A stretch of DNA of 30,123 bases. Origin: an uncultured Lewinella sp. Lineage in GTDB: Bacteria; Bacteroidota; Bacteroidia; Chitinophagales; Saprospiraceae. Numbering within the stretch: the first letter of the stretch is position 1; each line of letters starts with the position of its first letter. The position numbers and the translations under genes were made by a program. The notes below the pieces were generated by a model. That model had not been told where the DNA came from. It did no database searches and saw nothing but the letters and a program-made list of their open reading frames with translations. The DNA lies in assembly GCA_938021455.1 (NCBI GenBank), contig CALIGP010000044.1, positions 1 to 30,123 on the forward strand, read 5' to 3'. Below are positions 8,558-16,575 of the stretch, one piece after another.

Positions 8558-10345
8558 ATGAAGCATATCCGTAATTTCTGCGTCATCGCCCACATCGACC
8601 ACGGTAAGAGTACTCTCTCTGACCGGCTACTTGACTTCACCCAATCCGTCGGTGAACGGGAGAAGATGGACCAGCAGCTCGATGATATGGATCTCGAGCG
8701 CGAGCGCGGCATCACCATCAAGAGCCACGCCATCCAGATGCACTACCCTCACACCGATGGGCAGCAGTATGTCTTCAACATGATCGACACCCCAGGGCAC
8801 GTTGACTTCAGCTATGAAGTCTCCCGCTCCATCGCCGCCTGCGAAGGGGCGCTGTTGCTCGTGGACGCCACCCAGGGCATCCAGGCGCAGACGATTTCCA
8901 ACCTGTTCCTCGCACTGGAGCACGATCTGGAAATCATCCCCGTACTCAACAAGGTGGATATGGAAACGGCCCGCATCGAAGAGATGGCCGACCAGATGAT
9001 CGAGCTGACCGGCTGCGCCCGAGAAGACATCATCGAGGCTTCCGGCAAGACCGGCATTGGTGTTCCGGAGATCATGAAGGCCGTAGTAGAGCGCGTTCCG
9101 GCACCAAAAGGAGACCCGAAAGCCCCCCTGCAGGCGCTTATTTTCGACTCTGTCTTCAACCCTTTCCGTGGCGTTATTGCCTACGTGCGGGTAATGCAGG
9201 GAGAACTAAATTCTCTGGAGCAGATTAAATTCATTGCGACCGAAGCTACTTACACCGCCAACGAAGTGGGCGCGATGGAGATCACCCCCAAGCCAACTAA
9301 GAAGATCGGTTGTGGTGACGTAGGTTACATCATTACCGGCGTAAAGAATAGTTCCGAAATTAAGGTAGGGGACACCATCACCCTAAAGGACAACCCCGGT
9401 GGAATGCTCTCCGGTTTCGAGGAAGTGAAGCCGATGGTCTTCGCGGGTATTTTCCCGTTGGACAACGACGACTTCGAGCCGCTACGTGACAGCCTGGAGA
9501 AACTTCAACTCAACGACGCCAGTCTCATTTTTGAGCCCGAGACCTCCGCTGCCCTTGGCTACGGTTTCCGTTGTGGCTTCCTCGGCATGCTCCACCTCGA
9601 GATCGTGCAGGAGCGGCTCTTCCGCGAGTTCGGCATGGACGTGATCACCACCGTCCCTAACGTAACCTATCGGGTTACTAACACCAAAGGGGTGATGACC
9701 GAGATTCGTAACCCCGCAGAACTCCCTGACCAAAACAACCGTCAGAAGGTTGAAGAGCCCATTATTTTCGCTCAGATCATTACCACCACTGACTACATCG
9801 GGGCGATCATGAATCTTTGTATCAATAAGCGCGGCACACTCACCAAGCAGACCTACCTCAGCCCCCAGCGAGTCGAACTTCACTTCGAACTACCATTGGC
9901 AGAAATCGTCTTCGATTTCTACGACCGACTCAAAAGTATTAGCCGCGGTTACGCCAGCTTCGATTATCAGCCGAAGGACTATCAAGAAACCGACCTGGTT
10001 AAGATGGACATCAAGCTTAACGGCGAGAACGTTGATGCCCTTTCCGCCCTCGTTCACCGCTCCAAGGCGCAGTACGTTGGTCGGGGCATGTGTAAGAAAC
10101 TCCGGGAATTACTGCCCCGCCAGCAGTTCATGATCGCCATTCAGGCGGCCATCGGTGCCAAAGTAATTGCTCGGGAAACGCTCTCCGCCATGCGTAAAGA
10201 CGTAACCGCTAAGTGTTATGGTGGTGACATCAGCCGTAAGCGGAAGCTGCTGGAAAAGCAGAAGGCCGGTAAGCGAAAGATGCGTCAGTTCGGCAGTGTA
10301 GAAGTACCGCAGAAGGCGTTCTTAGAGTGTCTTAAATTGGATTAA
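8558..10345 (+). CDS. lepA: Translation elongation factor 4 (LepA)
   Basis: A 595-residue ribosome-dependent GTPase of full family length. Visible G motifs are AHIDHGKST (residues 11-19), DTPGHVDFSYEV and NKVD, followed by the EF-Tu-like domain 2, the GYGFRCGFLGMLHLEIVQERL stretch of domain III, and the LepA-specific C-terminal domain (VGRGMCKKLRELLPRQQF, GGDISRKRKLLEKQKAGKRKM). LepA binds the ribosome during translation and helps in initiation/assembly or back-translocation under stress. The gene looks intact and stands alone on the plus strand, with a palindromic element directly behind it. Confidence 0.98.
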   Translation: MKHIRNFCVIAHIDHGKSTLSDRLLDFTQSVGEREKMDQQLDDMDLERERGITIKSHAIQMHYPHTDGQQYVFNMIDTPGHVDFSYEVSRSIAACEGALLLVDATQGIQAQTISNLFLALEHDLEIIPVLNKVDMETARIEEMADQMIELTGCAREDIIEASGKTGIGVPEIMKAVVERVPAPKGDPKAPLQALIFDSVFNPFRGVIAYVRVMQGELNSLEQIKFIATEATYTANEVGAMEITPKPTKKIGCGDVGYIITGVKNSSEIKVGDTITLKDNPGGMLSGFEEVKPMVFAGIFPLDNDDFEPLRDSLEKLQLNDASLIFEPETSAALGYGFRCGFLGMLHLEIVQERLFREFGMDVITTVPNVTYRVTNTKGVMTEIRNPAELPDQNNRQKVEEPIIFAQIITTTDYIGAIMNLCINKRGTLTKQTYLSPQRVELHFELPLAEIVFDFYDRLKSISRGYASFDYQPKDYQETDLVKMDIKLNGENVDALSALVHRSKAQYVGRGMCKKLRELLPRQQFMIAIQAAIGAKVIARETLSAMRKDVTAKCYGGDISRKRKLLEKQKAGKRKMRQFGSVEVPQKAFLECLKLD

Positions 10346-10357
10346 CCAATTCTGTGG

Positions 10358-10553
10358 AACATGAGTCATCCCGGAGTTTGGGCAACATTTACGGTGTGTT
10401 CTCCCATGGACCCAGTTGGTTTGGTATAAAAAAGCAATCAGCGGACAGCATTCAGAGCCGTTTTGCCTGAATGCTGTCCGCTGATTGCTAAAAATCCTAT
10501 TCTTTGCCAGGATACATGGTCATCTCGCCCAGAAATTAGGGATGACTCATGTT
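10358..10553. repeat. Nested palindromic element between lepA and ribD
   Basis: Outer perfect 15-bp inverted repeats (10358-10372 and 10539-10553; AACATGAGTCATCCC) enclose an inner perfect 23-bp stem (10433-10455 and 10467-10489) with an 11-base loop. The sequence between outer and inner arms is also partly complementary. I found no target duplication at the ends and no reading frame that looks real. It may be a non-autonomous mobile element or a large terminator. Confidence 0.65.
10427..10489 (-). terminator. Intrinsic terminator of ribD
   Basis: On the minus strand the 23-bp perfect stem is followed directly by TTTTTTAT, a standard terminator shape, about 120 bases past the ribD stop. On the plus strand the stem is followed by A residues, so it should act mainly on the ribD side. 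Confidence 0.65.
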
Positions 10554-10557
10554 TTTT

Positions 10558-10578
10558 GGGCGCGTACGCAGGTGCAAA
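10558..10578 (-). repeat. Dispersed 21-bp motif, copy 3
   Basis: Same motif on the minus strand, about 30 bases past the ribD stop and next to the right end of the palindromic element. Confidence 0.75.
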
Positions 10579-10607
10579 GCAAGTTAAAGGCGCACTATTA
10601 ATGCAGA

Positions 10608-11651
10608 CTAAGAGCAGGAATACACTTCTAACAGATCACTACCTACCCGCAGAGCAGAAGTGGTTCTTGCGGAAGCTGGCAACACAGGGGCCGACACACC
10701 ATCTCCAAAGGGCTTATTCCCCGTAAACACCCGCGCTTCGTCCCACAATCCTGCATTAATGAAAGCTTGTAAGACGGCTGCGCCTCCCTCTACGGTGACG
10801 TGCCCTAATCCTTGCTCCATTAACCTGGTCAGCACCTGCGTCAGCGCCGCCTTATTTAGCTCCTGGCCCGCTACAACGACTTCTGCATTTATGTCATCCC
10901 TCTCCGTGCCCGCAAAGAGCAGCGGAAGCTGGTTGCCCGCAAATATTTTTTCATCGCCCTTCACCCGGTTTCGGGGATCAATGACGACGACGCGCGGATC
11001 CCTACCGGGGAAAAGCCGGGTCGTGAGGGAAGGATTGTCTTCTACCACCGTACGCCCGCCAACGATGATCGCTGAGGTGTTGGCCCGCCAGCGATGTACC
11101 AAGCGTCGACTAATCGAGTTTGTAATCCAATAAGCAGCTTTTCGGTCAGCCGGGCGGAGATAGCCGTCAGCGGACTGCGCAAACTTCAGGCTGACAAAGG
11201 GCCGTCCTTTTTCGGCCATAACCCTTCGGTGAGCATTCACCTTCAATGTTGGTTTAAACTCAGGGTATTCGATTACGGAAATACCCGCTGCTTCCAAAAT
11301 AGCAACGCTCTCACCGTTGACGCCGGGCGTACTGTCCCGCTGGGCGAACACAACTGATTTAATGCCCTGCTCTTTGATCACGTTTGTGCAGGCACCACTT
11401 CGTCCCACAATGCAGCAAGGCTCTAAACTGATGAACAGGGTTGCTTCTGGAATAAAGGGACGGTCTGCAGGCCGTACGCTCGCTAAACAGTCCACTTCAG
11501 CGTGGGCCTGCCCAGCAACCCGGTGATACCCTTCTCCGATAATTCGATCCTGGTAAACGAGCACCGCCCCAACCCTTGGGCTGTCCCCTACCCGGCTATC
11601 CGCCAGGTCTGCTAATTGAGCGCAACGCTCCAGATATTGTTCGTTATTCAT
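10608..11651 (-). CDS. ribD: Bifunctional riboflavin deaminase/reductase
   Basis: Catalyses the second and third steps of riboflavin synthesis: deamination of diaminohydroxyphosphoribosylaminopyrimidine and reduction of its ribosyl group. The 347-residue protein has the deaminase zinc site AHAEVDCL and EPCCIVGRSGAC in the first 100 residues, then the reductase half with VSLKFAQSADGYL, AIIVGGRTVVEDNPSLTTR and HVTVEGGAAVLQAF. I chose the ATG at 11651; the frame extends six codons to a TTG at 11669. It stands alone on the minus strand, not next to ribE or ribBA. The EPCC variant in the zinc site is slightly unusual but keeps the ligand pattern. Confidence 0.95.
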   Translation of the reverse strand: MNNEQYLERCAQLADLADSRVGDSPRVGAVLVYQDRIIGEGYHRVAGQAHAEVDCLASVRPADRPFIPEATLFISLEPCCIVGRSGACTNVIKEQGIKSVVFAQRDSTPGVNGESVAILEAAGISVIEYPEFKPTLKVNAHRRVMAEKGRPFVSLKFAQSADGYLRPADRKAAYWITNSISRRLVHRWRANTSAIIVGGRTVVEDNPSLTTRLFPGRDPRVVVIDPRNRVKGDEKIFAGNQLPLLFAGTERDDINAEVVVAGQELNKAALTQVLTRLMEQGLGHVTVEGGAAVLQAFINAGLWDEARVFTGNKPFGDGVSAPVLPASARTTSALRVGSDLLEVYSCS

Positions 11652-11853
11652 AAAAATTAAACCTGTCAAGACACGTAGAAGCGTGTATTCATACTACTAT
11701 GCCGGTTCTCATGCTAAAGAACACTATTTCTATCGGGATGTCAGCATCAATTGATAATAACTTTAGGTCTAAGCAATACCATCCACTGGAAACTTATCAT
11801 TTGCTTAACTACCTCTTGTGGGTTGCTATCGTCGAAAAATAAACATTATCCCT

Positions 11854-12525
11854 ATGTCAAGGCAAATTCAGCTTAAGAACTCCGCCGATAAAGCCACCAT
11901 TGATAAAAGCGTTTTTGATGAGTTGAGTAAAGATCCTCGCCTCTCCGCGCTTAATTTTTTTGATAACCTGCGCCTTCATTCTTCTGGATGCATTGTTTTT
12001 CAAAAAACGCATAAAAAGAAAGGAGGAACTGGGTATCGAACCGAAACCATCTATCTCCATAAATTAATTGCAGAGCGGTATCTCACCCACACCAAAAAAT
12101 CGGGCGCGGCATTGGTAGGTTGTAAAAATGGTGACAAACGGGACTGCCGTCTTGAGAATCTTCAATATCGCTCTCGGTCGGAAGCCAGTCGCAAACGGAA
12201 GACTAGTTCAAAAGTAGGTTACACGGGAGTCTATAAAGAGAATAATCGCTTTAGAGCGGTCATTTCTCAGAATCGCCGTAGCCTTCACATTGGCATGTTT
12301 GCCACAGCCGAAGAAGCCGCCAAGGCATACAATGCCAAATCAATTGAGCTATACGGTGACGCTGGAAAAATCAACGTTATCCCGCCACACGCATCTAGTG
12401 ATAACGGGCCAGCAACGGGTCATCCAGGTGCCAAAATGTCTCCGCCGCCCCAGGCAAAAAAGGACGTAAAGAAGGAGGTGCACCCTTTCGGATGGTTAGA
12501 TATGGACCTGGATCGACGGGGATAA
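11854..12525 (+). CDS. AP2-domain protein with degenerate HNH region
   Basis: A 223-residue protein. Residues about 80-115 (LHKLIAERYL ... VGCKNGDKRDCRLENLQY) follow the layout of HNH homing endonucleases with an AP2 domain. In those, the second block normally reads like NHINGDK.DNR.ENL and supplies the catalytic His; here it reads GCKNGDKRDC, so the His is lost and cleavage is unlikely. Residues about 120-175 (GYTGVYKENNRFRAVI, IGMFATAEEAAKAYN) are a well-kept AP2/ERF DNA-binding domain. The tail is Pro/Lys rich. An earlier in-frame ATG at 11818 is possible. The gene converges on mnmD with only 7 bases between stops. I infer a DNA-binding protein derived from a mobile nuclease. Confidence 0.8.
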   Translation: MSRQIQLKNSADKATIDKSVFDELSKDPRLSALNFFDNLRLHSSGCIVFQKTHKKKGGTGYRTETIYLHKLIAERYLTHTKKSGAALVGCKNGDKRDCRLENLQYRSRSEASRKRKTSSKVGYTGVYKENNRFRAVISQNRRSLHIGMFATAEEAAKAYNAKSIELYGDAGKINVIPPHASSDNGPATGHPGAKMSPPPQAKKDVKKEVHPFGWLDMDLDRRG

Positions 12526-12532
12526 TTGATAT

Positions 12533-13222
12533 CTAATCTTTCAGGCCACGCGTCATTTCACGTTTTCCAGGAGGTCCGGCGGGGCACTCTACCCGAAAGC
12601 CTACTGATTTTAAATCTCGCTTAAACTGCCCCTTAGCGCAATAAGTTACCAATTGCCCGCCGTCAGACAATAGACGATAACACTCTTTCATCGCCTCCGG
12701 CCCCCACAGCTCAGGCTGGCTGGCTGGGGCGAATGCATCGTAAAAGATGATGTCTGCCCACTCTTCAGCTATTAACGCTGTAGATTTTCGAGGAAACTCC
12801 GTCTGGTATTTAGCAAAAGAAAAATTATCGCTCAACATCGTCGGTTCTTCCCATTTGGCCTCGTGAAGTGATTCTAATTTACTTGGGGGCACTTGTAATA
12901 CTGCGGGATAATTCAGTCCATCGATCACTTCTGACGATAGGGGATACTGTTCAAAACTCTGGTAAAAGAATTGAATATCGGGTCGCCGTTCAGCGATGAG
13001 ACTAACCAATAAAGCGTTCAAGCCCGTGCCAAAGCCCATTTCCAGAATTCGGAGTTGGGCGGGGTTCTTTTCTAAAAAGAACTGCAGTCCCATTTTAATA
13101 AAAACATGCTGACTCTCCTGCACAGCACCATGGACGCTGTGGTAATCAACGCCAAAGCGACTGCTTCGGACGCTATGGCTTCCATCTGCTGTGAGTACTA
13201 TCTTCGTTTGACCTTCCCCCAT
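12533..13222 (-). CDS. mnmD: tRNA mnm5s2U methyltransferase, stand-alone MnmD
   Basis: A 229-residue SAM-dependent methyltransferase corresponding to the N-terminal half of MnmC, which completes the 5-methylaminomethyl group on the wobble uridine of some tRNAs. Motif I is EMGFGTGLNALL (about residues 61-72). DAFAPASQPELWGPE is the family-typical active-site loop, and GPPGKREMTRG the conserved tail. The oxidase half of MnmC is absent, which is normal for stand-alone MnmD in several phyla. It lies 11 bases after ytxJ on the same strand and is probably cotranscribed with it. Confidence 0.92.
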   Translation of the reverse strand: MGEGQTKIVLTADGSHSVRSSRFGVDYHSVHGAVQESQHVFIKMGLQFFLEKNPAQLRILEMGFGTGLNALLVSLIAERRPDIQFFYQSFEQYPLSSEVIDGLNYPAVLQVPPSKLESLHEAKWEEPTMLSDNFSFAKYQTEFPRKSTALIAEEWADIIFYDAFAPASQPELWGPEAMKECYRLLSDGGQLVTYCAKGQFKRDLKSVGFRVECPAGPPGKREMTRGLKD

Positions 13223-13233
13223 AGTTGAGTATC

Positions 13234-13569
13234 CTAGCTTTGGACTAAGCGCAAGTCGTCAACGCGAATGTTGAGATGAGAAGCGTTGTAGATTGCCTGA
13301 CCATCTTTGATCAGGATCGCCTGAGGAGACTCGTGTTGGACGCCAAAAGTGGCAGCAATTTGATTGCTTACGTCACGGTAGCGGATGAGGTCGAGAAAAT
13401 AAGTTTCTACTTCCTCTTCGTTGATGTCCCAACTCATTTCCAACCGGTTCTTAGCCATACTACTGATCGGGCAGCGTGTACTGTGCTTAAGAATCAAACA
13501 AGGAACTACGCGGCTGCGGTCAATGATGGTTTCGATATCATTGACGTTGGTAATGTGATGCCAGTTCAT
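13234..13569 (-). CDS. ytxJ: YtxJ-type bacillithiol-linked thioredoxin-like protein
   Basis: A 111-residue protein of the DUF2847/YtxJ family with a thioredoxin-like fold. LILKHSTRCPISSMA (about residues 26-40) carries the single redox Cys before Pro, as in monothiol bacilliredoxin-like proteins. The family is called bacillithiol system redox-active because it occurs with bacillithiol synthesis genes, and it is thought to remove bacillithiol from oxidised proteins in the cytoplasm. It sits between the small lipoprotein gene and mnmD, 20 and 11 bases apart, in a likely operon. Confidence 0.9.
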   Translation of the reverse strand: MNWHHITNVNDIETIIDRSRVVPCLILKHSTRCPISSMAKNRLEMSWDINEEEVETYFLDLIRYRDVSNQIAATFGVQHESPQAILIKDGQAIYNASHLNIRVDDLRLVQS

Positions 13570-13589
13570 TTTGAGTACGTTTAAGTTGC

Positions 13590-13748
13590 TTATAGAATAC
13601 TAATAGCAACGGAAACACACTCTCCGATAAATTCGTTCAGGGAAAAGTTCGTAGGACAGCCAACTCCCCGATTACAGGAGGTAAGTGTCGTCATGGCGAT
13701 AGTGGCCAGTACTACAAACAAGCGGGATTTGCGGGAAATAATGTTCAT
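13590..13748 (-). CDS. Small Cys-rich lipoprotein, 52 residues
   Basis: A short frame from ATG 13748 to TAA 13590. It begins MNIISRKSRLFVVLATIA, has a hydrophobic core and a lipobox LTSC with the lipidated Cys at residue 25, leaving a mature peptide of 28 residues with two more Cys (NRGVGCPTNF, IGECVSV). The gene stops 20 bases before the ytxJ start on the same strand. The clear export signal and operon position argue that it is real despite its size. I do not recognise the family. A role linked to thiol redox with ytxJ is only a guess from position. Confidence 0.7.
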   Translation of the reverse strand: MNIISRKSRLFVVLATIAMTTLTSCNRGVGCPTNFSLNEFIGECVSVAISIL

Positions 13749-13880
13749 GGAAGTATAACTAACTGGAGTAATCTGAAAAAATGTGGAACCGTAAGCCGGT
13801 AACGCTGTTGATTTAACGTAACAAAGTGCCTTTATAGTTCGTCTTCCGCCTCTTCGTTTCTTAAAGTGTCGGCGGTGGGC

Positions 13881-13888
13881 TACTTTTG
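13881..13888 (+). promoter_or_regulatory. Candidate -7 promoter element of pdhB
   Basis: TACTTTTG fits TAnnTTTG, with TTTC 20 bases upstream in place of TTTG. It would give a leader of about 60 bases. Confidence 0.4.
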
Positions 13889-13954
13889 CGCCCGCAAAGA
13901 TACGGCATTACCATTTGCTGAATTCGCTAAACCCCACAATTAAAGATTCCCACT

Positions 13955-14938
13955 ATGGCCAGAAAACTTGCCCTCCGTGATGCGCTCCGTGAAGCGATGA
14001 TTGAAGAAATGCGACGTGACGAAAAAGTCTTCCTGATGGGAGAAGAGGTTGCTCAATACAATGGCGCCTACAAAGTGAGTAAGGGAATGCTGGATGAGTT
14101 CGGTGCCCAACGGGTAATTGATACCCCCATCGCTGAACTCGGTTTTGCCGGTATCGGAGTTGGAGCAGCCATGAACGGTCTACGCCCTATCGTGGAGTTC
14201 ATGACCTGGAACTTTGCCATCCTGGCTTTTGACCAGATCGTTAACAACGCAGCGAAGACACTTAGCCAGAGTGCAGGTCAATTCAATTGTCCGATTGTTT
14301 TCCGTGGGCCTTCTGGCTCTGCCGGACAGCTGGCGCAGCAGCACAGCCAGACGTTCGAAAGCTGGATGGCCAACACTCCAGGCCTGAAGGTTATCTCTTG
14401 TATTGACCCGGCTGATGCCAAAGGTCTTTTGAAGAGTGCCATCCGGGACAATGACCCCGTCTGTATGATGGAGTCTGAAATGCTGTACGGCTTCGAAGGC
14501 GAAGTACCGGAAGGAGAATACCTCGTCCCGATCGGCAAAGCTGCCGTTCGCCGCGAGGGTACCGATGTCACCATCGTCACCTACAACAAGATGATTCTCG
14601 TCGCGCTACAAGCTGCCGAAGAACTGGCTAAGGAAGGTATTTCGGCCGAGGTCATTGACCTGCGGACCATCCGCCCACTTGACCGTAAAACAATCGTTGA
14701 GTCCGTCAAAAAGACCAACCGTTGTGTGGTCGTAGATGAAGCATGGCCTTTCGCTGGCGTTAGCTCTGAAGTCGCGTATGAAATCCAAAAGTCCGCCTTC
14801 GATTACCTTGACGCTCCGGTCATCCGCGTTAACAGCGCTGATACGAACCTGGGGTATGCCCCGACACTGGTAGAAGAGTACTTACCTAATCCTGCGAAGA
14901 TTATCCGTGCGGTAAAGGAAGTAAGCTACGCAAAGTAA
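13955..14938 (+). CDS. pdhB: Pyruvate dehydrogenase E1 beta subunit
   Basis: A 327-residue beta subunit of the thiamine-dependent E1 component, which decarboxylates pyruvate for acetyl-CoA formation. It has LRDALREAMIEEMRRDEKVFLMGEEVAQYNGAYKVSKG at its start, ending in the cofactor-site Glu region, then TPIAELGFAGIGVGAAMNGLRP, FRGPSG and the C-terminal transketolase domain with EVIDLRTIRPLD and DEAWPFAGVSSEV. The length is normal. The E1 alpha and E2 genes are not next to it, so the complex must be encoded in parts around the genome. A branched-chain 2-oxoacid E1 beta is the alternative, less likely from the YNGAYKVSKG stretch. Confidence 0.93.
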   Translation: MARKLALRDALREAMIEEMRRDEKVFLMGEEVAQYNGAYKVSKGMLDEFGAQRVIDTPIAELGFAGIGVGAAMNGLRPIVEFMTWNFAILAFDQIVNNAAKTLSQSAGQFNCPIVFRGPSGSAGQLAQQHSQTFESWMANTPGLKVISCIDPADAKGLLKSAIRDNDPVCMMESEMLYGFEGEVPEGEYLVPIGKAAVRREGTDVTIVTYNKMILVALQAAEELAKEGISAEVIDLRTIRPLDRKTIVESVKKTNRCVVVDEAWPFAGVSSEVAYEIQKSAFDYLDAPVIRVNSADTNLGYAPTLVEEYLPNPAKIIRAVKEVSYAK

Positions 14939-15011
14939 GCAGATAGAAATCTGCTACACCATACCCTGCAGTGACGGAATTTATAGATTTCCAGATCCGC
15001 AAAACTTTTAT

Positions 15012-15051
15012 CGATCAGCACTCCGGAGCAATTGCACCTGAGTGCTGATCG
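15012..15051 (+). terminator. Hairpin after pdhB, possible terminator
   Basis: A perfect 12-bp stem (CGATCAGCACTC/GAGTGCTGATCG) with a 16-base loop lies about 75 bases past the pdhB stop and 48 before the next start. There is no U-tract on the plus side (GCTTTCAGG follows), so it may be a factor-dependent stop or a leader structure. Confidence 0.45.
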
Positions 15052-15099
15052 GCTTTCAGGGAGCTCTCTTAGCTAATACGGCTGGTTTGTACTGGCTAC

Positions 15100-16254
15100 A
15101 TGTCATTCACACACGAATTGATCCGTCTGCTAAACAAACAGATCAACTTTACCTACCTTCGCTTTGTGAAATTTGGAACCAACCCGCTAGACCTGGTCAT
15201 TATTGGCAAATCTGTGCTTTCCTCCCAGGAGAACACAACAGCAGAGCTTTACCGAGGCCTGATCAACGAACTAGCGCAACACGGGCACCGAACCACCTTT
15301 CTGGAGCGTACTATCCCGGGTAAGAAGCAAGTTCGGGATATGCTTCGTTCCCCCTATTGCCAGGTTTGGACTTACGAAAATCTTGATACGCTAAAATCAG
15401 AGTACAGCCTGGCTATTCAGTCAGCAGACGTTGTGATGATGGGAAGTGGCGTAGATTTTGCTGAAGACATCGCCATCTGGATCGCCGAGGAAGCCAAAGG
15501 GATTACTATATACTACGACACCAACCTCAGTCGTACCATCGATAGCCTGGTTGCCGCAGAGAAAGTGGGGGATTGCCTCTCCTGCCGAACCATTGGCAAT
15601 TTTAATCTTTTCTTGTCTACTACCGGAGGGCCTACCCTCGAAAAACTGGCGAAAGAAAACGACATTGCCTTTGCCCGCCCGCTCTATGAAAGTGTAGACC
15701 CCTATACTTTCTACAGAACCGACGGCGAGAAAAATTATGACCTTGGATTCATTGGTAATTTTAAAGCCGACCGGGCTGGCTTACTCGAAAGCTTACTGCT
15801 CGAGCCAGCACGCTTCACGCCAAACCGGCAGTTTTCCCTTGCCGGCGGAGGCTATAATCTCAATGATGACTGGCCTTCGAACTTAACTTACCTGGAGTAC
15901 CTACCAGAGACAAATCTCGTCGATTTTTATAATCGCCAGCAGTGTTCATTAGTCGTTAGCCGTACCGATCGTAGCCAAATGGGATTCACCCCCACCCGCC
16001 GCCTGTTAGCGGCGGCAGCCTGTGGTGTTCCCGTATTGACCAATCAATGGGATGGCCTCGACTATTTCCTGGAGCCCAACCGGGAAGTCTTTTGTGTGGC
16101 CACCCAACAGGATGTACTGGATATCCTTTACGGTACCGACGAAAGTCATCGTTTCAAAGTAGGCGCTGAAGCGCGTAAACGCATCCTGGAGCAACATACC
16201 ATCAGCCATCGGGCAGAGCAATTACTCGGCTATTTGGCCGAGGTGACGGACTGA
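15100..16254 (+). CDS. CgeB-like glycosyltransferase
   Basis: A 384-residue protein resembling the CgeB/COG4641 group of GT-B glycosyltransferases. LDLVIIGKSVLSSQENTTAE then ELAQHGHRTTFLER form the first Rossmann half. YDLGFIGNFKADRAGLLESL opens the second, and GFTPTRRLLAAAACGVPVLT is the typical nucleotide-sugar site loop. Members transfer sugars to surface or spore-coat structures; donor and acceptor here are unknown. There is no signal peptide, so it acts in the cytoplasm. The first 29 residues before the core are extra and could be trimmed by a later start. Confidence 0.82.
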   Translation: MSFTHELIRLLNKQINFTYLRFVKFGTNPLDLVIIGKSVLSSQENTTAELYRGLINELAQHGHRTTFLERTIPGKKQVRDMLRSPYCQVWTYENLDTLKSEYSLAIQSADVVMMGSGVDFAEDIAIWIAEEAKGITIYYDTNLSRTIDSLVAAEKVGDCLSCRTIGNFNLFLSTTGGPTLEKLAKENDIAFARPLYESVDPYTFYRTDGEKNYDLGFIGNFKADRAGLLESLLLEPARFTPNRQFSLAGGGYNLNDDWPSNLTYLEYLPETNLVDFYNRQQCSLVVSRTDRSQMGFTPTRRLLAAAACGVPVLTNQWDGLDYFLEPNREVFCVATQQDVLDILYGTDESHRFKVGAEARKRILEQHTISHRAEQLLGYLAEVTD

Positions 16255-16255
16255 A

Positions 16256-16292
16256 GGTAGTCTGGTAGTTCGGTATTCTGGTAGGCTACCGC
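16256..16292 (+). repeat. GTAG-period degenerate tandem repeat (B)
   Basis: GGTAGTCT, GGTAGTTC, GGTATTCT, GGTAGGCT units directly after the glycosyltransferase stop codon. This belongs to the same repeat class as at 5714, 17009, 17466 and 24203. Confidence 0.65.
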
Positions 16293-16293
16293 A

Positions 16294-16522
16294 CGTTGGA
16301 GGTAGGGTGGTTAGAATTTTTGACTGCTTACCTTAGAAAACCTCTCCCCGGCCCCTTTTGCTGCGTAGCTTCTCCGCTGGTCTCTTCGAGCCCGCTCCGA
16401 GGTCCGGAGGAGAGGGGTGCCCCTTCGACACTAATTATCAGTAAATTATAAGGTTTTCACTTTCTAGCAATAATCTAATTCAGAGTGGTGAATCTCAAAT
16501 TCTAACCACCCTACGTTGGAGG
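16294..16522. mobile_element. MITE-like element with 17-bp TIRs and 9-bp duplication
   Basis: The element proper is 16303-16513 (211 bp). Its ends are perfect 17-bp inverted repeats (TAGGGTGGTTAGAATTT at 16303-16319 and the complement at 16497-16513). It is flanked on both sides by the 9-bp direct repeat CGTTGGAGG (16294-16302 and 16514-16522), as expected of a target-site duplication. No coding frame is inside, so it needs a transposase in trans. I cannot name the parent IS family. Confidence 0.7.
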
Positions 16523-16575
16523 CGAAAATTACAAACTTCACCAACTTGTCGCCTCTCACACCTACAAAATGCGGC

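Noticed and set aside
10463..10726. 87-codon plus-strand frame across the palindromic element
   Set aside because: It begins in the loop of the hairpin, runs into the 3' end of ribD on the other strand, and has no recognisable features.
14278..14580. Antisense frame in pdhB, and similar long antisense frames in lepA, rseP and the giant surface gene
   Set aside because: They mirror codon bias of the strong genes on the opposite strand and have no starts, signals or motifs of their own.
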